9,522 nt of DNA from an uncultured Christensenella sp. (lineage in GTDB: Bacteria > Bacillota > Clostridia > Christensenellales > Borkfalkiaceae), in assembly GCA_910578655.1 (NCBI GenBank), contig CAJTQE010000066.1, positions 940 through 10,461 on the forward strand. Reading direction: 5' to 3'. The position numbers were made by a program, and so were the translations under genes. A model generated the notes under the pieces. That model saw only the letters and a program-made list of their open reading frames with translations, searched no databases and was not told the DNA's origin. Of the stretch, positions 1 to 6,084 are shown piece by piece (the first letter of the stretch is position 1; each line of letters starts with the position of its first letter).

Positions 1-997
1 AAATGCCGATGAATATCTTTGCCGCCGAAAGCATAGCCGAACTTTCAACGCCCAGATGACGGCAATATCTTATGCTTCTGCGCATAAGTCGCCTTAAAAT
101 GTAGCCTGCGCCCGTGTTGGACGGAAGAATACCCTGTTCATCGCCGATAAGCATAAGCGCGGTGCGCGTATGGTCTGCGATTATACGCATTGCCTTGGTA
201 TCTTCGCCGCCGTCGGAATATTTTTTGCCGCTTAACGTTTCAAGCTCTTTTATAACAGGCAAAAAGATGTCGGTCATATATCCGTCGGAAAGTCCGTTTA
301 AAAACAGCAGCATTCTGTCAAAACCGAAACCCGTGTCAACGTTTTTGTTTTCAAGGGGTTCGTAGCCGGTTTCAGTCTTCTTGTACTGCATATAGACGTC
401 GTTGCCTATCTCGACGTAGTCGTCGGGGAATACGGGATGCTCCTTGTCCGAAATCGGATAGAACCATTCGTTGTCGGGGCCGCAGGGCGTGCCGGTCGTT
501 CCTTCAAGTTCCCACCAGTTGTCGCTTTTGGGCAGATAGAAAATATGTTCCTTCTTTATTCCCAGTCCCTCCAAAAGCTTTGCCGTTTCCACGTCGCGCG
601 GAGCGGCGTCGTTACCCTCGAATACCGTAGTGCAGAGCTTGTCCTTGTCAAGCCCGAAAACTTTGGTCAAAAGTTCGAAAGTCCACGCAGTCTTTTCCTT
701 TTTGAAATAGTCGCCGAGCGACCAGTTGCCCATCATTTCAAAAAAAGTAAAATGCGAAGCGTCGCCGACCGAATCTATGTCGACCGTGCGCACGCAGCCC
801 TGAATGTTGCAAAGCCTTTTACCCTTTGGATGAGCTTTGCCCAGAAGATACGGCATAAGCGGCTGCATACCCGCGACGTTGAACATAACGCCCGTGGACC
901 CGTCGCCGATAAGCGACACCGCGCCTATGTCCGTATGCCCTTTACTCTTATAAAACGAAAGCCATTTTTCTCTCAGTTCAGTTGAAGTTATTTTCAT
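1..997 (-). CDS. alaS: Alanyl-tRNA synthetase, N-terminal 332 residues (3' end outside window)
   Basis: Class II aminoacyl-tRNA synthetase that charges tRNA-Ala in the cytoplasm. I translated the reverse complement from the ATG at 997; it stays open to the window edge, so the gene lacks its 3' part. Visible marks are the motif 2 region at residues 63-98 (CVRTVD with Arg70, then the FFEMMGNWSLGDYFKK block), a CGP segment near 172, the NVDTGFGFDR motif 3 at about 219-228, and NTGAGYILRRLMRR at 294-307, which opens the helical tRNA-recognition region. A GAGGA ribosome binding site at 1004-1008 lies 6 nt before the ATG and fixes the start. Residues such as NWSLGDYFKK and VEIGNDVYMQY, and the variant motif 3 (FGFDR rather than the common MGLER), resemble the AlaRS subtype of uncultured Firmicutes and candidate phyla more than the Bacillus or E. 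coli form; that is from memory. It lies 125 nt downstream of cysS and may be co-transcribed with it. Confidence 0.95.
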   Translation of the reverse strand, partial: MKITSTELREKWLSFYKSKGHTDIGAVSLIGDGSTGVMFNVAGMQPLMPYLLGKAHPKGKRLCNIQGCVRTVDIDSVGDASHFTFFEMMGNWSLGDYFKKEKTAWTFELLTKVFGLDKDKLCTTVFEGNDAAPRDVETAKLLEGLGIKKEHIFYLPKSDNWWELEGTTGTPCGPDNEWFYPISDKEHPVFPDDYVEIGNDVYMQYKKTETGYEPLENKNVDTGFGFDRMLLFLNGLSDGYMTDIFLPVIKELETLSGKKYSDGGEDTKAMRIIADHTRTALMLIGDEQGILPSNTGAGYILRRLMRRSIRYCRHLGVESSAMLSAAKIFIGI

Positions 998-1122
998 AAT
1001 ATATCCTCATAAATCTATGTTTTGGAAAACAGACGCGCGAAAGACAAGGCGAGCGAGGCTTGACGAGGGAAGTTTACCGTTGCGTAAACGACCCGACGCA
1101 AACGTAAGCTCAACGCAGTATT
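998..1122. repeat. Structured cysS-alaS spacer, possible dispersed intergenic repeat
   Basis: This 125-nt spacer holds no convincing ORF. It is GC-rich between about 1030 and 1115 and contains nested inverted repeats: GTTTAC at 1072-1077 against GTAAAC at 1084-1089 (6-nt loop), and CGTTGCGT at 1078-1085 against ACGCAAACG further on, paired with one bulge. The two pairings share bases and are mutually exclusive. There is no T-run, so it is not an ordinary intrinsic terminator. The composition, with many short CGAGCGAGGC-like words, recalls dispersed palindromic elements between genes in some uncultured Clostridia. Only one copy is in the window, so the repeat status is inferred. Confidence 0.4.
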
Positions 1123-2520
1123 TCACGATGTATGTTTTTCAATTTTGTAACCGTCTTTGCCGTCCTTGACGGTATAGCCAGCGGCGTCAATCTGTGCGCG
1201 CAAAGCGTCCGCTTCCGCCCAGTTTTTTGCAAGCTTTGCCTGCCAGCGCTTTTCGGCAAGCTCCTTTACGTTTTCGGGAATTTCTTCGGGGTTCTTTTCG
1301 GACACCTCCGAAAGATAGCTTTTTGCATCCTTTTTGAAAAGCCCCAAAAGCGCGTAATTTTTTCTTATCGCCGCAACGTCCTCCGCCGCCGTTTTATCGT
1401 TATCCGCGATTTTTTTTGAAATTGCCTTAAAATAAGCAAACAAATCCGAAATCGCAAGCGCGGTATTGAAATCGTCGCTCATTACCTCGTCGAACCGCTT
1501 GCCTATCCCGTCGTTTTCTACTTCGGCTTTGCCGAACTTAATTTCCGTTTCGTCAATAATTTTATAGAAACCGACAAGGTGTTTTTCAGCCTCTTCGAAA
1601 ATGCCGTCGATAATATTTATATCGTTACGGTAGTTGGTCTGCAACAGCGCGAATTTAATCGCCTCGTTAGTGTACTTTTTAAGCAAATCTTCAAGCAGTA
1701 AGCTGTTGCCCAAGCTTTTTGACATCTTCTGTCCGTTTACCTTGATAAGCCCGTTATGCGTCCAGTATTTTGCAAACTGCTTGCCGGTCAGACTTTCGGA
1801 CTGGGCAATTTCGTTTTCGTGGTGGGGAAAAATCAAATCCTTGCCGCCGCCGTGAATATCTATGCTGTCGCCGAACGCGGCGCGGTTCATTGCCGAACAT
1901 TCGATATGCCAGCCGGGACGCCCTTTGCCCCAGACGCTGTCCCAGCAAATTTCGCCCTCTTTGGCGGCTTTCCAAAGCGCAAAGTCGGCAGGACTGCGCT
2001 TGAAACCGCTGTTTTCGATGCGCACGCCGTCCAGCAGATCTTCAACCGAACGGTGGGAAAGGCAACCGTAATTGGGAAAACTGCTCACATCGAAATACAC
2101 GTCGCCGTTAGCCGCGGCATAAGCGTGTCCGCCGTCGATAAGCTTTTGAATGAAATCGATTATGTTGCCGATATTTTCGGTTGCTTTGAGCTGCAGCGTG
2201 GGTTCGTCAACGTCGAATTCAGCCATAAGTTTATCTGTTTTTTCAATCATATCTGCGGCATACTTGTCCGCAGGAATGCCCGTCTCTTTTGATTTGGCGA
2301 TAATTTTGTCGTCAACGTCGGTATAGTTGCGTGCATATGTTACCTTATAACCCTGTTTTTCAAGAAATTTGCGCATAATATCGTATATCACCGCCTGATA
2401 GCCGTGACCTATATGCGCCTCGCCGGAAACGGTTATACCGCACGCATACATTTTAACTTTACCCTTTTCAAGGGGAATAAATTTTTCTTTTGTGCGCGTG
2501 AGCGAATTATAAATTCTCAT
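1123..2520 (-). CDS. cysS: Cysteinyl-tRNA synthetase
   Basis: Class I synthetase that charges tRNA-Cys in the cytoplasm. The 465-residue product matches the usual bacterial length. The HIGH signature is at residues 36-39 and KMSKS at 265-269. The zinc ligands known for the family are present as Cys27, Cys208, His233 and Glu237, one position off the E. coli numbering. NYTDVDDKI at 65-73 and GWHIECSAM at 203-211 are characteristic. The reading frame stays open 45 nt further upstream, but I chose the ATG at 2520: GGAGG at 2527-2531 sits 6 nt in front of it and the family begins with a K/RIYNSLT-like segment. The extra upstream residues are unlike the family. It overlaps the end of cysE by 14 nt, so its ribosome binding site lies inside cysE and the two are probably translationally coupled. 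Confidence 0.97.
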   Translation of the reverse strand: MRIYNSLTRTKEKFIPLEKGKVKMYACGITVSGEAHIGHGYQAVIYDIMRKFLEKQGYKVTYARNYTDVDDKIIAKSKETGIPADKYAADMIEKTDKLMAEFDVDEPTLQLKATENIGNIIDFIQKLIDGGHAYAAANGDVYFDVSSFPNYGCLSHRSVEDLLDGVRIENSGFKRSPADFALWKAAKEGEICWDSVWGKGRPGWHIECSAMNRAAFGDSIDIHGGGKDLIFPHHENEIAQSESLTGKQFAKYWTHNGLIKVNGQKMSKSLGNSLLLEDLLKKYTNEAIKFALLQTNYRNDINIIDGIFEEAEKHLVGFYKIIDETEIKFGKAEVENDGIGKRFDEVMSDDFNTALAISDLFAYFKAISKKIADNDKTAAEDVAAIRKNYALLGLFKKDAKSYLSEVSEKNPEEIPENVKELAEKRWQAKLAKNWAEADALRAQIDAAGYTVKDGKDGYKIEKHTS

Positions 2521-3151
2521 CTTCTTCCTCCAATCGCTTAATTCTTTCTTCCAAAGCAAACGCACGCTCTCTCAGCGCGCAAATCTCGACGAGATACGGG
2601 TCGCGCCGTTCAGCGTTTGCGTCGGGTCGCCGTCCGTCGATTCTGACTATCCTTGCAGGAACGCCGACAGCGGTTGCATTTGCCGGTACATCTTTTAAAA
2701 CTACTGCTCCAGCGCCTATCTTCGCACCGTCGCCGACGGTTATCGCGCCAAGCACTTTCGCACCTGCCGATATTATGCAGTTTTCTCCTATCGTGGGGTG
2801 GCGCTTGCCGGTATCTTTGCCCGTTCCGCCGAGAGTTACGCCCTGATAAAGAACCGTCCCCGTACCGATTTCCGCTGTTTCGCCTATGACAACGCCGTGA
2901 CCGTGATCGATAAATACGCCCGCCGCTATCTTTGCCGCAGGGTGAATTTCGATACCCGTAAAAAACCTGCACATCTGCGAAGTTATGCGTGCAAGCAACT
3001 TTAAGTGCATTTTATAAAGTCTGTTTGCAAACCTATGCCAACTGAGCGCATGAACGCCGGAATAAGTAAGCCAGACTTCGAATTTATTTCTTGCCGACGG
3101 GTCGTTTTTCTTTGCCGCGGCAATATCAAGCCTTAACCTTTTAAAGAACAC
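2507..3151 (-). CDS. cysE: Serine O-acetyltransferase
   Basis: Makes O-acetylserine from serine and acetyl-CoA, the first step of cysteine synthesis. From the GTG at 3151 the product is 214 residues, the short Bacillota type. An N-terminal helical segment (LDIAAAKKNDPSARNKFEVWLTYSGVHALSWHR) precedes left-handed beta-helix hexapeptide repeats at about 70-172. The catalytic DHGHG is at 82-86 and GKRHPTIG is at 115-122. The C-terminus (about 190-214) is charged and likely coiled coil. The frame stays open to a TTG at 3190, but that codon lies upstream of the predicted transcription start and has no ribosome binding site. The GTG stands exactly 6 nt after a perfect TATAAT, and the protein then starts VFFKRLRLDI, close to the family's usual MFKRxxEDI. 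The gene heads the cysE-cysS pair, a familiar Bacillota arrangement. Function is firm; the start is well supported but inferred. Confidence 0.95.
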   Translation of the reverse strand: MFFKRLRLDIAAAKKNDPSARNKFEVWLTYSGVHALSWHRFANRLYKMHLKLLARITSQMCRFFTGIEIHPAAKIAAGVFIDHGHGVVIGETAEIGTGTVLYQGVTLGGTGKDTGKRHPTIGENCIISAGAKVLGAITVGDGAKIGAGAVVLKDVPANATAVGVPARIVRIDGRRPDANAERRDPYLVEICALRERAFALEERIKRLEEEDENL

Positions 3152-3157
3152 ATTATT

Positions 3158-3186
3158 ATTATATGGTTTAGAGTACTTATTTGCAA
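3158..3186 (-). promoter_or_regulatory. cysE promoter, leaderless geometry
   Basis: On the minus strand TTGCAA (3186-3181) is followed by a 17-nt spacer and TATAAT (3163-3158). The cysE GTG begins 6 nt after the -10 box, so transcription is expected to start on or next to the start codon. No Shine-Dalgarno sequence precedes the GTG. With no leader there is no room for a T-box, which often controls cysE-cysS in Bacillota. Confidence 0.7.
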
Positions 3187-3272
3187 GCAATTACGGAGGG
3201 AAATCGGCTTAAATTTTACGGTGCGACCCCATAGATTGGTATTGTGTAAGAAATTAACAAATATTAAAAAAA

Positions 3273-3352
3273 TTATGTTAAAACCGTTGCCGTATCCTTG
3301 ACTTTAAGCCTGATTTTATGTTACCATAGGTATGCAGAATAAAATTATGTTA
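3273..3352 (+). promoter_or_regulatory. Three TTATGTTA repeats around the deoR promoter (candidate operator)
   Basis: The 8-mer TTATGTTA occurs in the same orientation at 3273-3280, 3316-3323 and 3345-3352. The first and third copies sit inside an identical 15-mer, AAAATTATGTTAAAA, at 3269-3283 and 3341-3355. The copies lie upstream of the -35 box, overlapping the -10 box, and just after the expected transcription start. DeoR-family proteins commonly bind repeated AT-rich half-sites and regulate themselves. Autoregulation here is inferred from placement. Confidence 0.5.
3298..3327 (+). promoter_or_regulatory. Promoter of the DeoR-type regulator gene
   Basis: TTGACT at 3298-3303 is followed by an 18-nt spacer and TACCAT at 3322-3327. 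The predicted transcription start is near 3334, giving a leader of about 40 nt with a GGAG ribosome binding site at 3364-3367. The -10 box is imperfect and overlaps one of the TTATGTTA copies. Confidence 0.5.
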
Positions 3353-3373
3353 AAATTTCACACGGAGTAATCA

Positions 3374-4132
3374 ATGAAAAGAGAAAGAATCGAAGAAATT
3401 GCAGAAATTTTAGACAAGCGCGGCAAAATGACGCTTGAACAGCTTGAAGAGGTTTTCCCCAACGTTTCGCAAATGACTTTGAGGCGCGACCTTTTTAAAC
3501 TTGAAGAGGACGGACGCATAATTCGTATTCGCGGCGGCGCGATGTCCGTCAAGGAAGTGCAGAAAGTTTCCGGTGAGGAATACACCAAAAAAACAACTAT
3601 CAACACCGACGCAAAAATAGTTATCGCACAGAAAGCCGCAGGACTTATAGACGCAAATTCGAGCATATTCCTCGACGGCGGTACTACCGCAATGTATCTT
3701 TCAAAGGAAATGTCCGACTTGAAGTGCAACATCTTTACCAACGGCATTGCGGTTGCAATGGAGCTTGCGCAGAAAAAGAATATAAATATAACGGTAGTCG
3801 GCGGACAGCTTATGCGAGATAATCTCTCTACCGCCTCACCTGCCGCAAAAGAATATTTTGACAGAACCAACTTTGAAATTGCCATAGTTTCGGCAACGGC
3901 GTTTACGCCCGAACAGGGTTTTTCCTGCAACAGCCAAATTGAAAGCGAATTGCTTAAAAACGTTTTCACTAAGGCGCGCAACGTTTATATGATGCTTGAC
4001 AGCTCTAAGATAGGAAAGATAAACCCCTATACCTTTGCAAGAATAGAGGACATCGACGTGCTTATCACCGACGACCATTTCCCCAAAGAATACAAGGATT
4101 TATTTGAAAGCAAAAATATAGTAGTAATGTAA
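3374..4132 (+). CDS. DeoR/GlpR-family transcriptional regulator
   Basis: Sugar-phosphate-responsive DNA-binding repressor of 252 residues, the normal family length. The N-terminal winged helix-turn-helix covers about 1-57: a helix from MKRERIEEIAEIL, the recognition region VSQMTLRRDLFKLEEDG at 31-47 and the wing RIRGGAM at 51-57. The C-terminal DeoRC sensor domain (about 75-235) shows DGGTT at 101-105, the loop expected to bind a phosphorylated sugar, then TNG at 122-124, VVGGQL at 141-146 and DSSKIGK at 209-215. A GGAG ribosome binding site lies 6 nt before the ATG. The gene is monocistronic: it has its own promoter and is followed by hairpins. The sugar it senses cannot be told from the sequence. 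No fructose or lactose operon is adjacent, although the fructokinase and ABC ATPase about 4 kb away are possible targets. Confidence 0.93.
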   Translation: MKRERIEEIAEILDKRGKMTLEQLEEVFPNVSQMTLRRDLFKLEEDGRIIRIRGGAMSVKEVQKVSGEEYTKKTTINTDAKIVIAQKAAGLIDANSSIFLDGGTTAMYLSKEMSDLKCNIFTNGIAVAMELAQKKNINITVVGGQLMRDNLSTASPAAKEYFDRTNFEIAIVSATAFTPEQGFSCNSQIESELLKNVFTKARNVYMMLDSSKIGKINPYTFARIEDIDVLITDDHFPKEYKDLFESKNIVVM

Positions 4133-4133
4133 A

Positions 4134-4164
4134 TAACCGCCGACGCGTGCCGCGTCGGCGGTTA
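4134..4164 (+). terminator. First hairpin after the DeoR-type gene
   Basis: A perfect 14-bp stem (TAACCGCCGACGCG and its complement) closes on a 3-nt TGC loop, beginning 1 nt after the stop codon. No T-run follows directly, so it may act as a 3' stabiliser or weak terminator ahead of the second hairpin. Confidence 0.6.
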
Positions 4165-4170
4165 CTGATT

Positions 4171-4200
4171 TAAAAGCGCCGAACGCGTTCGGCGCTTTTA
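4171..4200. terminator. Bidirectional terminator between convergent transcription units
   Basis: This is a perfect 30-nt palindrome: a 13-bp stem beginning TAAAAGCGCCGAA around a CGCG centre. A-runs and T-runs lie on the outer edges on both strands, and TTATTT follows on the plus strand. It lies between the plus-strand DeoR-type gene and the minus-strand small-protein gene, and could end transcription from both sides. Confidence 0.85.
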
Positions 4201-4247
4201 TTATTTGATAAAATTTTTTGTTTTATCTCATTTCATATTACGCAATA

Positions 4248-4454
4248 CTAATCCGACCATTTATGTTTTTCAAGGGTTCGGTCTTTAATATCGTCGTAAA
4301 ACTCGAAATAGCGCCGCCTAATCTGTTCAACGGTCATCGCTTCCCCGACAGGCTGCAAAAGTTCTTCAAGCTCCTCTTCGGAAAAATCCGCAAGCGAAAA
4401 TTCGCCGTCGTATTTTTGCGCAAGCCGCATAATCTCCCATTTAGAAACTGCCAA
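4248..4454 (-). CDS. 68-residue hypothetical protein, last gene of the GNAT-DUF89 operon
   Basis: I do not recognise the family. The 68-residue product is strongly charged and acidic in its middle (FSEEELEELLQPVGE at about 24-38), ends in a basic and aromatic stretch (IRRRYFEFYDDIKDRTLEKHKW) and looks fully helical. It has no signal peptide, membrane segment or cysteine. The start is a TTG at 4454, with AGAGGG about 8 nt upstream; no earlier ATG fits. It begins 2 nt after the stop of a 28-residue ORF, which suggests translational coupling. Its frame is not explained by a gene on the other strand. The balanced composition and the terminator behind it argue that it is real. A small regulatory or adaptor protein is possible, but no function is assigned. 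Confidence 0.65.
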   Translation of the reverse strand: MAVSKWEIMRLAQKYDGEFSLADFSEEELEELLQPVGEAMTVEQIRRRYFEFYDDIKDRTLEKHKWSD

Positions 4455-4456
4455 AA

Positions 4457-4543
4457 TTATACCCTCTTTATCTCTTCATCGGATATTTTGCCTATCGGTT
4501 CTCCGAAACCGAACGGCTTTAAAAGTTTGTTTATACTTCGCAT
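4457..4543 (-). CDS. Possible 28-residue small ORF in frame after the DUF89 gene
   Basis: The ATG at 4543 opens a 28-codon frame ending in TAA at 4457, 2 nt before the TTG start of the 68-residue gene. The peptide begins MRSINKLLKP and ends ISDEEIKRV. It lies in the same frame as the DUF89 gene, separated from that gene's TGA by seven sense codons, so it could be a small protein, a leader for coupling the next gene, or a remnant of an extended DUF89 C-terminus. Its GEPIGKISDEEIKR segment resembles GEAMTVEQIRRR in the 68-residue protein. No clear ribosome binding site precedes it. Confidence 0.35.
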   Translation of the reverse strand: MRSINKLLKPFGFGEPIGKISDEEIKRV

Positions 4544-4564
4544 AAGGCGTCTGCGTACGGCTTT

Positions 4565-5428
4565 TCAGCTTTCTTCTTCAATAAAGCAGGCAGACCACAG
4601 CGGCACACCGAATTGCCGCGCAATGTGGGCGCACTTGCAGTTAAACGCATAAAACGCGCCGTAGCCCTCGCCGTAAAGCGTTTCAAGGTTGCCAAGCCCC
4701 TTTGAAAGAATAACGTCGGCATTGCGAAGCACGTCAATCGTTTGCACGGAAACTTCCTTTAAATATGTTCCGGGAACGTCACTGCCGTTTTCAACTATCT
4801 CAGCTATTTTGTCAAGCCCCGTTTCCTTTGCGTCAGTCGCGGTAACGTCGTTGATTATCGGCTTTCCGCGCACAACAGAAATTACTTTCAGTCCGTAGTT
4901 TGCAAGAATGACACGTATTAAAATTTTGTCAAGGACTATTTCTCCGCAGTTGTCGTGAAGTACGCACAGCGTTTTTGCAGACGCAAGCCTGCGCTTAAAG
5001 CTTGACAAAACCGCCCCGTCAACGCTTGCCTTACGCGCCGCCGCGATTACCGTTTCGATACTTCCCTCATTTAAGTCGCTGAGGCGTGCAAAGTCGATGT
5101 AGTTTGCCGTTATAGCGTATTTCAACGCTTCCGTCAACGGGTCGGCAGCTGCGGTTATAAGACTGTAAAGCCGTTCTTCCAAAGCCAATAGTTTTTGATT
5201 GAACAGTGATTTTTCTGCGGAATAGTCGATTATTTCGCCGAAAATTTTAACGTGCAATAAATTAATATCGCGCGCCAACAAGGGCGCGCAATAGTTCCCG
5301 GGCGGATTGTCGCAAAGCGCCCTTACGCCCCGTTTGAATAATTCAAACTTGTCACCGTCTTTCGCTTTGGCAACCTTGCTTAATTGACTGTTGTAAAGGC
5401 AGTCCCTGCATTCATCGTCAAACTTCAT
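4565..5428 (-). CDS. DUF89 / ARMT1-like damage-control phosphatase
   Basis: Metal-dependent phosphatase of the DUF89 family, whose studied members hydrolyse damaged or side-product phospho-metabolites. The 287-residue product carries the family landmarks: a CRDC motif at Cys7/Cys10, as in the bacterial and archaeal DUF89 subgroup; DNCGEIVLD at 159-167; RGKPIINDVTATDA at 187-200; and DVILSKGLGNLET at 238-250. These hold the metal and phosphate ligands (Asp159, Asn160, Asp194, Asp238, Lys243, Asn247, Glu249). The C-terminus FNCKCAHIARQFGVPLWSA is the usual ending. The ATG at 5428 overlaps the end of the GNAT gene by 11 nt and has no strong ribosome binding site, so translation is probably coupled. 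The substrate is unknown; the neighbouring acetyltransferase and kinase do not identify it. Confidence 0.88.
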   Translation of the reverse strand: MKFDDECRDCLYNSQLSKVAKAKDGDKFELFKRGVRALCDNPPGNYCAPLLARDINLLHVKIFGEIIDYSAEKSLFNQKLLALEERLYSLITAAADPLTEALKYAITANYIDFARLSDLNEGSIETVIAAARKASVDGAVLSSFKRRLASAKTLCVLHDNCGEIVLDKILIRVILANYGLKVISVVRGKPIINDVTATDAKETGLDKIAEIVENGSDVPGTYLKEVSVQTIDVLRNADVILSKGLGNLETLYGEGYGAFYAFNCKCAHIARQFGVPLWSACFIEEES

Positions 5429-5984
5429 AGTTGTTTAAATATTTAATCATAAGTATGCTGTCCTGATACGCGCCTTTCGAACTTTTAAACGCGCGGGGGA
5501 AACGGCACATTGCTTTAAAACCGTATTCGGTACACAGAATAAATGCCGGTGTATTAGCCTCCAAAACGGTGGTTTCAAACTGCTCGTAGGCTACTTTGCC
5601 CGCAAAGTCAAAGGACAGTTTCATTAAAGCCGCACCAAGCCCTGCGCCCCTGAATTCTTCGGTTATGGCAATAGAAAGGGTTGCGCGGTGGGACTGCTTT
5701 TCGTTTTCGGAAACTCTTGCTATTATACAATAGCCTATTATTTCGTCCTCGAAATAAACGCCAAGCATTATCTGCCTTTTCGATTTTTCGTAATCTTTAA
5801 TCTGTTTACGGATATTCCGTCTTTTCATTTCCTCGACTTCGTTAGGGTTCAGCTCTAACGTGTCGTTCTTATGGTAAATTTTACCCATAAGTTTAAGCAC
5901 CTTTCCCGCCTCGGAAGGACGAACTGTTTTTACCCTGACTACCGTTCCGTTTTTAAGATTTAAGTCTCTGCCCTGCATTCTCAT
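5418..5984 (-). CDS. GNAT-family N-acetyltransferase
   Basis: Acetyl-CoA-dependent acetyltransferase of 188 residues; the acceptor is unknown. After an N-terminal part with a basic helix (about 50-70, EEMKRRNIRKQIKDYEKSKR), the GNAT fold appears as GVYFEDEIIGYCIIAR (75-90), ATLSIAITEEFRGAGLGAALM (101-121) with the acetyl-CoA pyrophosphate loop RGAGLG at 112-117, and the motif B helix TTVLEANTPAFILCTEYGFKA (138-158). The ATG at 5984 lies 6 nt after a perfect TATAAT and has no ribosome binding site, which fits a leaderless message; a second ATG two codons in is the alternative. It is the first gene of an operon continuing into DUF89 with an 11-nt overlap, and it is divergent from the P-loop kinase gene. 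Confidence 0.85.
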   Translation of the reverse strand: MRMQGRDLNLKNGTVVRVKTVRPSEAGKVLKLMGKIYHKNDTLELNPNEVEEMKRRNIRKQIKDYEKSKRQIMLGVYFEDEIIGYCIIARVSENEKQSHRATLSIAITEEFRGAGLGAALMKLSFDFAGKVAYEQFETTVLEANTPAFILCTEYGFKAMCRFPRAFKSSKGAYQDSILMIKYLNNYEV

Positions 5985-5990
5985 ATGTCG

Positions 5991-6019
5991 ATTATATCAT
6001 ATAAAAATGTTAAATGCAA
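5991..6019 (-). promoter_or_regulatory. Promoter of the GNAT-DUF89 operon, leaderless geometry
   Basis: On the minus strand TTGCAT (6019-6014), a 17-nt spacer and TATAAT (5996-5991) precede the GNAT ATG by 6 nt. The transcription start should fall at the ATG. The -35 box faces the -35 box of the divergent kinase promoter across 30 nt. Confidence 0.75.
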
Positions 6020-6049
6020 TTATTTTTAAAAAATTCTTACATTAACTCT

Positions 6050-6078
6050 TTGCATTTATATTTTAATTTTGTTATAAT
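6050..6078 (+). promoter_or_regulatory. Promoter of the P-loop kinase gene, leaderless geometry
   Basis: TTGCAT at 6050-6055, a 17-nt spacer and TATAAT at 6073-6078 precede the ATG at 6085 by 6 nt (AGATTT). Box sequences, spacer and start distance are identical to those of the divergent GNAT promoter. No ribosome binding site is present. Confidence 0.75.
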
Positions 6079-6084
6079 AGATTT

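Noticed and set aside
437..985. Plus-strand 182-codon open frame
   Set aside because: It is antisense to alaS, whose translation matches AlaRS motifs throughout; the plus-strand product has no recognisable family features.
1756..2292. Plus-strand 178-codon open frame
   Set aside because: It is a shadow of cysS, antisense to the zinc-ligand and catalytic-domain coding sequence.
2521..2565. Longer cysS start at 2565
   Set aside because: The extra 15 residues do not match the family, and GGAGG is placed correctly for the ATG at 2520.
3152..3190. TTG at 3190 as the cysE start
   Set aside because: It lies upstream of the predicted transcription start, lacks a ribosome binding site, and adds residues the family does not have.
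3152..3373. T-box or other riboswitch before cysE-cysS
   Set aside because: The promoter abuts the cysE start codon, leaving no leader, and no T-box-like stem series or conserved T-box sequence is visible.
3358..3981. Minus-strand 207-codon open frame
   Set aside because: It is antisense to the DeoR-type gene, which has the promoter, the ribosome binding site and conserved motifs.
4544..4567. Selenocysteine or programmed readthrough at the DUF89 TGA
   Set aside because: The protein already ends where homologues end, and no strong hairpin follows the TGA; one-in-three chance framing explains the shared frame.
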